DNA of 30,886 nucleotides from JAGLTZ01 sp023135015 (GTDB lineage: Bacteria > Blakebacterota > Blakebacteria > Blakebacterales > Blakebacteraceae): NCBI GenBank assembly GCA_030631625.1, contig DAOVKT010000009.1, forward strand, positions 1 to 30,886, given 5' to 3'. Position numbers and translations under genes: made by a program. The notes under the pieces were generated by a model. The model saw nothing but the letters and a program-made list of their open reading frames with translations, was not told the DNA's origin and made no database searches. Every line of letters starts with the position of its first letter. Within the stretch, counting starts at the first letter, position 1. Shown piece after piece: positions 24,048-30,886 of this stretch.

Positions 24048-25700
24048 CTATCTCTCCGCGAATGGTTTCGGTGGTGTGGTACGCTGGGTGATCGACCTGT
24101 TCGTTTCCCAGTCCCACAGGGTGATTTCCCTCAGATCCGCCATCGCCGTCTCGTATTCGATGAAGGCGCTGGTGAGCAGGGTTTCCGTATCCAGGTACAG
24201 CTGCTGAGCGATGATCAGCTCTGTTGAGGATATCTCTCCCTTCTCGAATCGCTTCTGGCTGATATCATAGTTCATCTGCGCGACCAACCGGTTCTCCTCC
24301 TGAATCCCCATGCGCCGCATGGCGCTCTTAAGGGCGAGGACCCTGTTCTCTACATCGCGCTGAAGATCCGCCCGGACCTCTTCCAGTTCCCGCTGCTGGA
24401 CCCGAATTGAAGAAAGCTGGCGGTTCACGCTCGAGGCGTTCCTTCCCCAATCAAAGATAGGTACCTTGAGGGTAAGGCTGACGTTGGTGTTCGGGCTCCA
24501 GTTATCCCCGTTGAAGGCCTCGCCGAAATGGTCCGACCAACCGTCGCTGGCCTCAAGGTCAGAACGGGCGGAGTTGCCTGTGAGGTCGTAGCCGAAATTC
24601 AACTGCAGATCGGGCTTCCCCTCCGCACCGATCTGCCTCAGTTCCAGATCGGATCGCTCCAGGTCGATTTCCACCTGACGCACGTCAGAGCGGTACTTCA
24701 TGGCCAGCTGAAGTGCTCTGTCCATATCAACGTCGATCAGGCGGTATTCCATGTTCGCGTCGGCCCATACCCGCTTATCGAGGGGAAGTCCGATCCTGCG
24801 ATTGAAATCACGCTGATGCCGTTCAAGATTGTTGAGCGCGCTCACCAGCCTGTCGGAGCTGTTCGCCCTTGTCACATCAAGGCTCAGCTGATCCAGTTCC
24901 GGGGCCAGACCCGCCTCATACTTCCGCAGTGCCGTCCGGTAGTTGATGTCGCTCTGCAGGAAAGTCTCCAGCGCGACCTCAAGGGAGCGCTGGCTGCGGA
25001 ACAGCAGGTAAAACTGCCGGGTCACCCGGTTGATCCGTTGCAGTTCGGCCTCGGTGTAACTCAGTTCCAGACTCTCCAGGTTCAGTTCGGCATCCCGCAG
25101 CTGTCCCTTGATACTGTTGTACTGGAAGAGCGGCTGGTTGTATTCCAGCCACATTTTCGGCTGGACCGAGCGGATTTCGGTAAGGATGCCCGTAAACTGA
25201 TCTATGAAGTGATCGTAGCCGAGTACCCTGCTTCCCAGGGTGATCCTGCCATTGGTGAGCAGAGGTTGCTCGACTCTGAGGGCTGTATAGAGATAGGAGA
25301 TACCTTCCTTGACATACACCAGTTCGTCACCGCGACGATCCGTATACCACCTGGCCTTGTATTCCTGAGAGATGCTCGGGATGGTGCTTACCAGGTCGAT
25401 GCGGGTACGCAGACGTCTCCGGGCCTCCTCCAGTTCATATGAAATCTGCAGGTATTTTTCCTTGAGCATGAAAATGTCAAATGACTCGTCCAGCGCTACC
25501 CTGATCGCCTCATGGAGTGTTATCGCCAGGTCGGCATCTTCCCTGGTGAAGATCTGTTCCGTAAAGGCAGCCATCTGGCCCGATGGCTGCCGGGCTTGAG
25601 CAACCGCCCGGCCTGGCGATAGTAGTGCGGCGGCAAGCAGCAGAACACCTGCGCGAAGGAGAGTTACCTTTAACAGAAATCGCAGTGAATTCCGGTGCAT
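24048..25700 (-). CDS. TolC-family outer-membrane efflux protein
   Basis: 550 residues. The signal peptide covers about residues 1-34 (LLRAGVLLLAAALLSPGRAVAQA). Two OEP-like halves follow. Each has long heptad-type helices (YLQISYELEEARRRLRTRID; ELNLESLELSYTEAELQRINRVTRQF; REVEEV-type stretches near LQRDVENRVLALKSAMRRMG) and short barrel strands (LQLNFGYDLTGNSA; VSLTLKVPIFDWGRN). The final helix runs LIIAQQLYLDTETLLTSAFIEYETAMADLREI. This is the periplasmic tunnel and barrel of a type I secretion or RND efflux system. No inner-membrane pump or adaptor gene is adjacent, so it is an orphan here. AAGGAAG lies about 8 nt before the ATG. Composition is GC-rich again, marking the right edge of the AT-rich segment. 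Confidence 0.87.
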   Translation of the reverse strand: MHRNSLRFLLKVTLLRAGVLLLAAALLSPGRAVAQARQPSGQMAAFTEQIFTREDADLAITLHEAIRVALDESFDIFMLKEKYLQISYELEEARRRLRTRIDLVSTIPSISQEYKARWYTDRRGDELVYVKEGISYLYTALRVEQPLLTNGRITLGSRVLGYDHFIDQFTGILTEIRSVQPKMWLEYNQPLFQYNSIKGQLRDAELNLESLELSYTEAELQRINRVTRQFYLLFRSQRSLEVALETFLQSDINYRTALRKYEAGLAPELDQLSLDVTRANSSDRLVSALNNLERHQRDFNRRIGLPLDKRVWADANMEYRLIDVDMDRALQLAMKYRSDVRQVEIDLERSDLELRQIGAEGKPDLQLNFGYDLTGNSARSDLEASDGWSDHFGEAFNGDNWSPNTNVSLTLKVPIFDWGRNASSVNRQLSSIRVQQRELEEVRADLQRDVENRVLALKSAMRRMGIQEENRLVAQMNYDISQKRFEKGEISSTELIIAQQLYLDTETLLTSAFIEYETAMADLREITLWDWETNRSITQRTTPPKPFAER

Positions 25701-25785
25701 GACGGATTCTTCCTTTCAATGAATGAAGGCGAAAACTCAGGACCGCTAATATCCTGGCATATCAGCAGGGGCTCCAACGACCCGT

Positions 25786-26772
25786 TTACCGGTAACCCCC
25801 CACTACGTAGAGCTTACCGTTGATCACTTCTGCTGTGGCCTCAGCCCGGACATAACCCATGGCCTTTATGGTCGTCCAGCCATCGGTGGCGGGGTCGTAG
25901 ACCTCCAGCGATGCCGAAATGGCGTCCGACTGGAGAACCCCCCCGACGACATACAGTTTGCCGTCTATCACGCCGTCGGCTGCCTCCCCCCGGATAATCG
26001 ACATGGCGCTCTTGCCAACCCAGCTGTCAGCAACAGGGTCATATACTTCGAGGACGCCGGTCAGAACCTCAGAAGGCAGGTAGCCTCCCACCACATAGAG
26101 TTTGCCGTTGATCACACCGCCTGCTGCCTGACCGCGTGCCGTAGCCATATCCCTTTTAGAAGTGTCCCAGCTGTCTGTTGCGGGATCGTAGATCTCAAGA
26201 ATATCCGTGTCCTGGGTGGTGTATCCGCCGACGACATACAGCTTACCGTCAATAACGCCACCAACGGCCCACCTCCGTGCCGTAGGCATCGACTGTTTTG
26301 AATCATCCCAGGTATCGGTTACGGGATCGTAGACTTCCAGGACATTCACGTTGCCTTGCTGGGATTCCCCTCCGGCAACGTAGAGCTTGCCGTCAATAAC
26401 CCCTGCCGCCGCACCGTAGCGCGTAGTCGGCATCAACGCCCCCGTCGCCCAGGCGTCGGTGGTTGGATCGTAGATATGCACGACGGCATAGGTCTCTTCT
26501 TTCCTGTAATCCAACCCGCCTACGACATAGAGTTTCCCGTCGAATACGGCGGAAACCGACTCACTTCTGGGAATGGGCAGTACCGCTCCCTCGGTCCAGA
26601 CATCGGAACCTGGATCGTATATCTCCAGGATGTCCAGCTCGACGCTTCCAGTAGGAGTCCCGTTTGTAGGACCATCACCGGAACAGCTGGCTGCCAGCCA
26701 TGCGGTAGAGATCATCAGAGAAACAAGTGCAACGGTGCGTCCTGTTCTTACGATGGCATTACGCTTCCGCAT
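25786..26772 (-). CDS. Six-repeat kelch propeller lipoprotein
   Basis: 328 residues from ATG 26770-26772, chosen because AAGGAGG lies 7 nt upstream and the signal peptide starts right there; an upstream in-frame ATG at 26832 would add 20 unlikely residues. The lipobox is LAASC (C30). After a short Gly/Thr linker come six kelch repeats of about 47-50 residues, each with 'VLEVYDPxTDxW' followed by 'Mx-xR ... GxIDGKLYVVGG'. The first starts at LDILEIYDPGSDVW and the last ends at the C-terminus (NGKLYVVGGYR), so the whole mature protein is one six-bladed beta-propeller. The repeats are very similar to one another, indicating recent internal duplication or homogenisation. It is likely a cell-surface binding protein; the ligand is unknown. 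Confidence 0.88.
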   Translation of the reverse strand: MRKRNAIVRTGRTVALVSLMISTAWLAASCSGDGPTNGTPTGSVELDILEIYDPGSDVWTEGAVLPIPRSESVSAVFDGKLYVVGGLDYRKEETYAVVHIYDPTTDAWATGALMPTTRYGAAAGVIDGKLYVAGGESQQGNVNVLEVYDPVTDTWDDSKQSMPTARRWAVGGVIDGKLYVVGGYTTQDTDILEIYDPATDSWDTSKRDMATARGQAAGGVINGKLYVVGGYLPSEVLTGVLEVYDPVADSWVGKSAMSIIRGEAADGVIDGKLYVVGGVLQSDAISASLEVYDPATDGWTTIKAMGYVRAEATAEVINGKLYVVGGYR

Positions 26773-26895
26773 TGCAAGACCTCCTTGAGAATACGAGAGG
26801 GAAACTGACAGGCGACCCGCAGGGAATACCACCGGCTACGGGATACCTCCGCTCATGTTCCATTCTTTCCAGGAGGGAGTCAAGCGGGCTCAGTA

Positions 26896-29583
26896 TTACT
26901 TAACGATCATGAACTTCCTGGTACGGACCTGATCTCCCGCCACCAGACGGTATATATAGATACCAGTTGAAAGATCTCTGGATCTCACGGTCACGAAGTG
27001 GCGGCCACCGCCCTGTACTTCGTTGCGCACCTCTCTGATGAACTGCCCGCGGATGTTGAAGATCTCCAGCCGCACCCTCATCTCACCGGGCAGGTCGTAT
27101 GCAATCAGCGTCTCGGAGTTGAAGGGGTTCGGAAGGTTCTGGAAGAGTCGGACCCCTTCCTGTTCCTCCTCGGCCAGGACCGAAACAGCGCTGACAAGCG
27201 TGCGTTCCCACACCCCCAGGCCGTGTGTAACGGCCCTGATGGATGCATTCTCTATCGAAACGCTCAGGTCCATTACAAGGGCCGCTGTGGGCATGCCATC
27301 CGAGAACAACTCCCAGGTCCGGCCCCCGTCGGGCGAGAACCATACCCCGAAGTCATTCCCGAGGTAGAGATAATCCTGGTTGAAAGCATCTACCGCCAGA
27401 GCGGAGGTGGGGATGTCCGGCAGGCCGACGCCTACATCCTCCCATGACAGTCCGCCGTTAACGGTGCGAAAGAGGTGTGAGGTGCCGAATCCGGAAAAGA
27501 CCACATAGGCCATGTCGGGATCACTCGGGTTGGCAACGATATCGACCGGATAGCGGTCGGGAAGATTGCGCGTGATATTCGACCAGGTTTGTCCCCCGTC
27601 GGTCGACCGGAACACCCCAGCCCGTCTGGATGCCGGCACGGTTGCGGCCCACACCAGATCGGGATCACCCGGATATACCGAAAGAGTCAGCACTGGATTG
27701 CCGTCCAGCGGCGTAGCGGAGCCCGGCACCCGCCAGTTCTCGATATAGTGGTCACTGCGCCATACCCGGGTGCGTCCGGCATATGCGATCGATCGGTCGG
27801 ATGGCGCCTGGGCGAACGGCGCGACGAACGCAACCCCCTCCCCCGACTGAGACATTACATGATTATACCGGGACCAGCGCAGCCCTCCATCCATCGACTT
27901 GTAGAGGCGCCCGTACTGGGTCGAGGCAATAATCAGATCCGGGTCGGTGACCGAGAAGCCGGTCATCCCACCGTCTCCCCCTAATGCCATCTGCCATGCG
28001 GGGCCACCTCTGTAGATCACAGTAGAGTTGTCCTGCAGCCCTCCTATAGCCAGGTCGGCATCGAATATCGAGGAGGAGAAACCCCCGTAGAACTGCGTTG
28101 TCTGGTATCCGCCGTTGCGACCGGCGAAGGTCTCACCGAAATCATTCGTCTCGAAAATCCCGCCGTCTGTGGCCAGATAAACAGTGCTTGGATCGGTTGG
28201 GTGTCTGGCAAAGTTATGGTGATCGGCGTGGGAATAATACGATGGGCCCTCCGGACCGCCGATCGGGATGATTCCGCCGTACCATGCCCACCAGTATGAT
28301 TTCTGCTCAAAGGTGCGCCCACCGTCGTCCGATTTGTATGTATCCACGCCGGAGACGAGCACCTTGGAGGAATCGGCCGGATGAACGACAACAAAATGTG
28401 AGAACCAGCCCTGGTACTTGGCGATATTCCAGTAGGTGGAATAGCCCGCAGAGATGTGCTCCCAGGTCTCGCCCGAGTCGAGACTTCTGTACAACCCCAC
28501 GCCGGTGGGATCATTGTCGCTCAGAGCGTTGGCTACATCGGCGTATATGACATTCGGCGCCATCGGGTAGATATCGAGCAGAGTCTTACCGGTCCAGTTG
28601 AACGGCAGGCCTCCTCCCAGTTCCGTCCAGGTGCCTCCGCCGTCGACAGACCGGTATATGCCTGCGTTCGTCGGCACGTACAGATTCCCGCAGGATGCGA
28701 ATACGGTATCCCCGTTGACGGGATTGATAGCGATATCCACCGCCATCGAGACACCCAGCACACGGGTCCAGCTTTCACCGCGATCCCTGCTCCGGTACAC
28801 TCCTTCAGAGGTGCCGGCGAAAACAACCTGCGGATCGTTGGGATCGATCTCCAGAGCCAGCACGCCACGGCGCTGGTTGTACGACCAATCGAGGCTCTTC
28901 GACCAGGTTGCGCCCCCGTCGGTGCTCTTCAGAATGCCGATGCCGTAGCTGCCACGCGTGGTCCTTATGTAGAGTCCGCCGATCGAAGTCTCCTTGCCGT
29001 AAACTTCGCCGGTTCCGATGTAGACCTTCGCCGTATCGGAAGGGTCGATCGCAATAGCGTTGACACCGAGAACGGGGAAACCTGTTTCCACGTAGTGCCA
29101 GGCGTCCCTTCCCTTACCACCCGAATCAGTCCGCCACAGACCGCCGCTGGCGGCGCCCGCGTAGATTATCTGCGGGTCGAGAGGATTTATCGCCAGCGCG
29201 TTTGTGCGCCCCCCCACATTCTTGGGGCCGATGGGAGTCCAGGGAGGCGGCTCTTCGTACGAGGTCTCTCTCCCACCCCTTAAGCGGGCAAGCTGCAGCT
29301 GTGTCCTGACCTGCTCGAAGGCCTCGGTGTATTTGCGGTCGGGTATATCAGGTTCGGGATAGGCACGCTGATCATGCAGGAAGTGGAGGGATGCCATCGC
29401 ATCGCTTCGTGGAACCGGGGTTCTCTTGTTCCCGCCACCGGTTTCAACCCCTCTCTTCAGCGGTCCCGCCACAAACACCACGGCCGCCAGGAAGATCAGG
29501 GCTGCCGCAGCGGCAACGGCCCCGGCTGCCCCGGGCCGGATCCGACCCGGCGGCTTCTTATCTTTTTTATATGCAGCATTCAT
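26896..29583 (-). CDS. Secreted Asp-box (BNR/sortilin-like) propeller protein with C-terminal sorting domain
   Basis: 895 residues from ATG 29581-29583. The longer frame to 29703 would overlap the upstream paralogue and hides the N-terminal hydrophobic segment (GAVAAAAALIFLAAVVFVAG), so the later start is chosen although no strong ribosome site is seen. The body has about ten Asp-box-type turns of form S-x-D-x-G-x-T-W (STDGGATWSK, SRDRGESWTR, SVDGGGTWTE, SLDSGETWEH, STDGGQTWSN, SPDGGRTWEL and others), each after a 'VYIGT/VFAGT' strand. This is typical of VPS10/sialidase-like propellers. The C-terminus has NLPNPFNSETLIAY, FNIRGQFIREV and STGIYIYRLVAGD, ending RKFMIVK: a type IX-type sorting domain. 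No sialidase arginine triad is evident, so binding rather than catalysis is assumed. It lies 11 nt after its paralogue. Confidence 0.87.
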   Translation of the reverse strand: MNAAYKKDKKPPGRIRPGAAGAVAAAAALIFLAAVVFVAGPLKRGVETGGGNKRTPVPRSDAMASLHFLHDQRAYPEPDIPDRKYTEAFEQVRTQLQLARLRGGRETSYEEPPPWTPIGPKNVGGRTNALAINPLDPQIIYAGAASGGLWRTDSGGKGRDAWHYVETGFPVLGVNAIAIDPSDTAKVYIGTGEVYGKETSIGGLYIRTTRGSYGIGILKSTDGGATWSKSLDWSYNQRRGVLALEIDPNDPQVVFAGTSEGVYRSRDRGESWTRVLGVSMAVDIAINPVNGDTVFASCGNLYVPTNAGIYRSVDGGGTWTELGGGLPFNWTGKTLLDIYPMAPNVIYADVANALSDNDPTGVGLYRSLDSGETWEHISAGYSTYWNIAKYQGWFSHFVVVHPADSSKVLVSGVDTYKSDDGGRTFEQKSYWWAWYGGIIPIGGPEGPSYYSHADHHNFARHPTDPSTVYLATDGGIFETNDFGETFAGRNGGYQTTQFYGGFSSSIFDADLAIGGLQDNSTVIYRGGPAWQMALGGDGGMTGFSVTDPDLIIASTQYGRLYKSMDGGLRWSRYNHVMSQSGEGVAFVAPFAQAPSDRSIAYAGRTRVWRSDHYIENWRVPGSATPLDGNPVLTLSVYPGDPDLVWAATVPASRRAGVFRSTDGGQTWSNITRNLPDRYPVDIVANPSDPDMAYVVFSGFGTSHLFRTVNGGLSWEDVGVGLPDIPTSALAVDAFNQDYLYLGNDFGVWFSPDGGRTWELFSDGMPTAALVMDLSVSIENASIRAVTHGLGVWERTLVSAVSVLAEEEQEGVRLFQNLPNPFNSETLIAYDLPGEMRVRLEIFNIRGQFIREVRNEVQGGGRHFVTVRSRDLSTGIYIYRLVAGDQVRTRKFMIVK

Positions 29584-29594
29584 TGGTCCGATAC

Positions 29595-30886
29595 CTATTG
29601 TAACAGTAATGCTTTGCGTGTGAAGATGCAGCCATCGGCTCTGAGCACGATCAGGTAAATTCCCGAGGCCGCCCGCAGACCCGATTCGCCCTTTCCGTCC
29701 CACGTCACCACATGTGACCCCGCTGCTACCACACCATCGACGATAGTCTGCACCAGCTGTCCCCGGACGTTCAGCACGTAGAGTTCGACATGGGTCGACC
29801 TTGCGATTGAATATCTGATCGCGGTGGACCCGTTGAAAGGATTTGGATAATTCTGCTCCAGCCCGTTCCCGGCCGCAACACCTTCCGCCCCACCCTCCCC
29901 CAGCCGGAGCTGGTAGGTACCGAGCCTGTCGATCGAAGCTTCCACCCGGTGGCGGGCTTCATCTACATAGCTCGCCTGATAGACCCATCTATCCCCCACC
30001 CGGCGGTATATTCCCAATCCCATCGGGTCGGCACCTCCCAGCTCGTAAGGGTCGTAGCTGAGAGCAAGCCTCATTCCCCTCATAAGTGTCTTTTCCAGGG
30101 GCAGCATCGCAAAGGGCTGCGTTATACCCTCTTTGGAATCGAAGCCATCCTCAACCGGGTATGCTATCACATACTCGTTCTCGGACAGCGCCCGGGGTGG
30201 GAAGTCCGCCTCAAAAGTGCCGCCGGCTGCCGAGAGTCTCCCGCCTTCCGATGCAGTGATGAGCTGAGCGGCGAACTCCCGCGTCTGGAGGGTGTCATTG
30301 CCGGCGAAGTCGCGGCCTGAGACGGCAATGGTGTAGCTGCCCGACCCGGTGAGTTTGTAATCGCCTACGTATACATCTCTCTCCGACGTGCTGATGGTAT
30401 TCAGCGTAACCGCAACGCTGTTGACGCTTGCGTTCGGTTTTTCGGGCAGGATCTCGGAAGGCACGAAGTAGAGATCGACGTAGTTACGCAGAACGCTGTT
30501 GCGCACGATACCCACCGTAAAAGATGGAGCGACTGTATCTCCGGCTGCAGAGGCTGCACTGACCAAGGTCCGCTCCCACGCACCCAGACCGTGTACTGCG
30601 GCCCGGATGGTCCAGTCGGCCCTTGAAATGCTCAGGTCCATGACCAGTGCTGTAGGCAGACCGTTGGTGAAGGGCTCCCAGGTCTCTCCGTCGTCGGGCG
30701 AGAACCACACACCGAGATCATTTCCGAGATAGAGATATTTTCTGTTGTACGGATCGATCGCAAACGCCGAAGTCGGGACATCAGGCAGCTTGCCCTGGTC
30801 GATATCCTCCCAGGCGGCGCCCCCATCCCCGGTCCTGAAGAGATGTGAGGTCCCGAACACGCTGAATACTATGTACGCGGTGTCCC
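29595..30886 (-). CDS. Asp-box propeller protein with Ig-like and sorting domains (5' end outside window)
   Basis: The frame is open to the right edge of the window. The GTG at 30860 is only an internal codon, since the residues before it (DTAYIVFS) match the paralogue's MAYVVFS. The visible 430 residues begin with the last propeller blades (GTSHLFRTGDGGAAWED, YLYLGNDLGVWFSPDDGETWE, HGLGAWERTLVSAAS), closely parallel to the downstream gene. An insert of about 230 residues with an Ig-like region (DTVAPSFTVGIVRNSV ... YTIAVSGRDFAGNDTLQTREF) and a further beta-rich region (SEGGRLSAAGGTFEADFPPRAL) separates these from the sorting domain (NYPNPFNGSTAIRY, VLNVRGQLVQTI, SGIYLIVLRADG, ending RKALLLQ). 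It is a tandem paralogue of the next gene, probably surface-exposed. Confidence 0.88.
   Translation of the reverse strand, partial: DTAYIVFSVFGTSHLFRTGDGGAAWEDIDQGKLPDVPTSAFAIDPYNRKYLYLGNDLGVWFSPDDGETWEPFTNGLPTALVMDLSISRADWTIRAAVHGLGAWERTLVSAASAAGDTVAPSFTVGIVRNSVLRNYVDLYFVPSEILPEKPNASVNSVAVTLNTISTSERDVYVGDYKLTGSGSYTIAVSGRDFAGNDTLQTREFAAQLITASEGGRLSAAGGTFEADFPPRALSENEYVIAYPVEDGFDSKEGITQPFAMLPLEKTLMRGMRLALSYDPYELGGADPMGLGIYRRVGDRWVYQASYVDEARHRVEASIDRLGTYQLRLGEGGAEGVAAGNGLEQNYPNPFNGSTAIRYSIARSTHVELYVLNVRGQLVQTIVDGVVAAGSHVVTWDGKGESGLRAASGIYLIVLRADGCIFTRKALLLQ

Noticed and set aside
24850..24860. CCTGTCGGAG-like match inside the TolC gene to the arm of the 7437-7505 inverted repeat
   Set aside because: Only about 10 bases match, within a coding region and without the partner arm; it is expected by chance.
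24528..25442. 304-residue plus-strand open frame opposite the TolC-like gene
   Set aside because: Shadow frame of a gene with clear OEP helices on the minus strand; no signal or motif.
25786..26600. Regularly spaced similar sequences resembling a repeat array
   Set aside because: They are kelch protein repeats in a continuous reading frame, not CRISPR repeats with unique spacers.
30858..30860. GTG at 30860 as the start of the right-edge propeller gene
   Set aside because: The codons upstream to the window edge continue the paralogue-like sequence, so the gene is truncated by the window rather than starting here.

Overview
The window is gene-dense bacterial chromosome, mostly GC-rich by eye. 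It looks like a Gram-negative member of the Fibrobacterota-Chlorobiota-Bacteroidota (FCB) superphylum or one of its candidate phyla. The reasons are three large secreted proteins ending in the 'N-x-PNPFN ... RGQ ... SGIYxYRL' C-terminal domain typical of type IX-type secretion cargo, a TonB-dependent receptor with an N-terminal carboxypeptidase-regulatory-like domain, a TolB-propeller/Omp85-type barrel fusion, and many lipoproteins. The exact phylum cannot be fixed from the sequence.

Layout. Positions 1-1052 (+) hold the end of an unrecognised gene that overlaps a phosphosulfolactate synthase gene (comA). Positions 1080-2339 (-) hold a diaminopimelate-decarboxylase-type gene, convergent with comA. 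After a 157-nt divergent intergenic region come a long transketolase (2497-4863, +), an unusual secreted esterase fused to a metallo-beta-lactamase-fold hydrolase (4945-7317, +), a 218-nt spacer holding a GAAA-loop hairpin and a 69-nt inverted repeat, and a CsgG/LpoB-like lipoprotein (7536-8048, +).

Positions 8052-17931 (-) form a probable long operon. In transcription order it holds a peptidase-MA-like/TolB-propeller/outer-membrane-barrel protein, a secreted HExxH metallopeptidase with a sorting domain, a TPR-like lipoprotein, then hutU and hutI for histidine degradation. The gaps are 0 nt, an ATGA overlap, 28 nt and 43 nt. A small lipoprotein gene (17912-18265, +) is squeezed between this block and a GH99/GH71-like lipoprotein gene (18262-19479, -). 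The latter is preceded by a 46-residue membrane microprotein (19493-19633, -).

A tRNA-Ala(GGC) gene at 19705-19780 (+) borders a visibly AT-richer segment (about 19790-23950). That segment encodes a MetA-type outer-membrane beta-barrel protein and a 1022-residue TonB-dependent receptor, both on the minus strand, and may have been acquired horizontally. GC-rich composition then resumes with a TolC-like protein, a six-repeat kelch lipoprotein, and two tandem paralogous Asp-box/BNR propeller proteins with sorting domains. The second of these runs off the right edge.

Central metabolism (lysine synthesis or salvage, pentose phosphate, histidine catabolism, sulfonate synthesis) is thus interleaved with a heavy investment in envelope and secreted proteins. 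No gene gap exceeds 300 nt. No CRISPR array, insertion sequence, rRNA or phage gene was seen.
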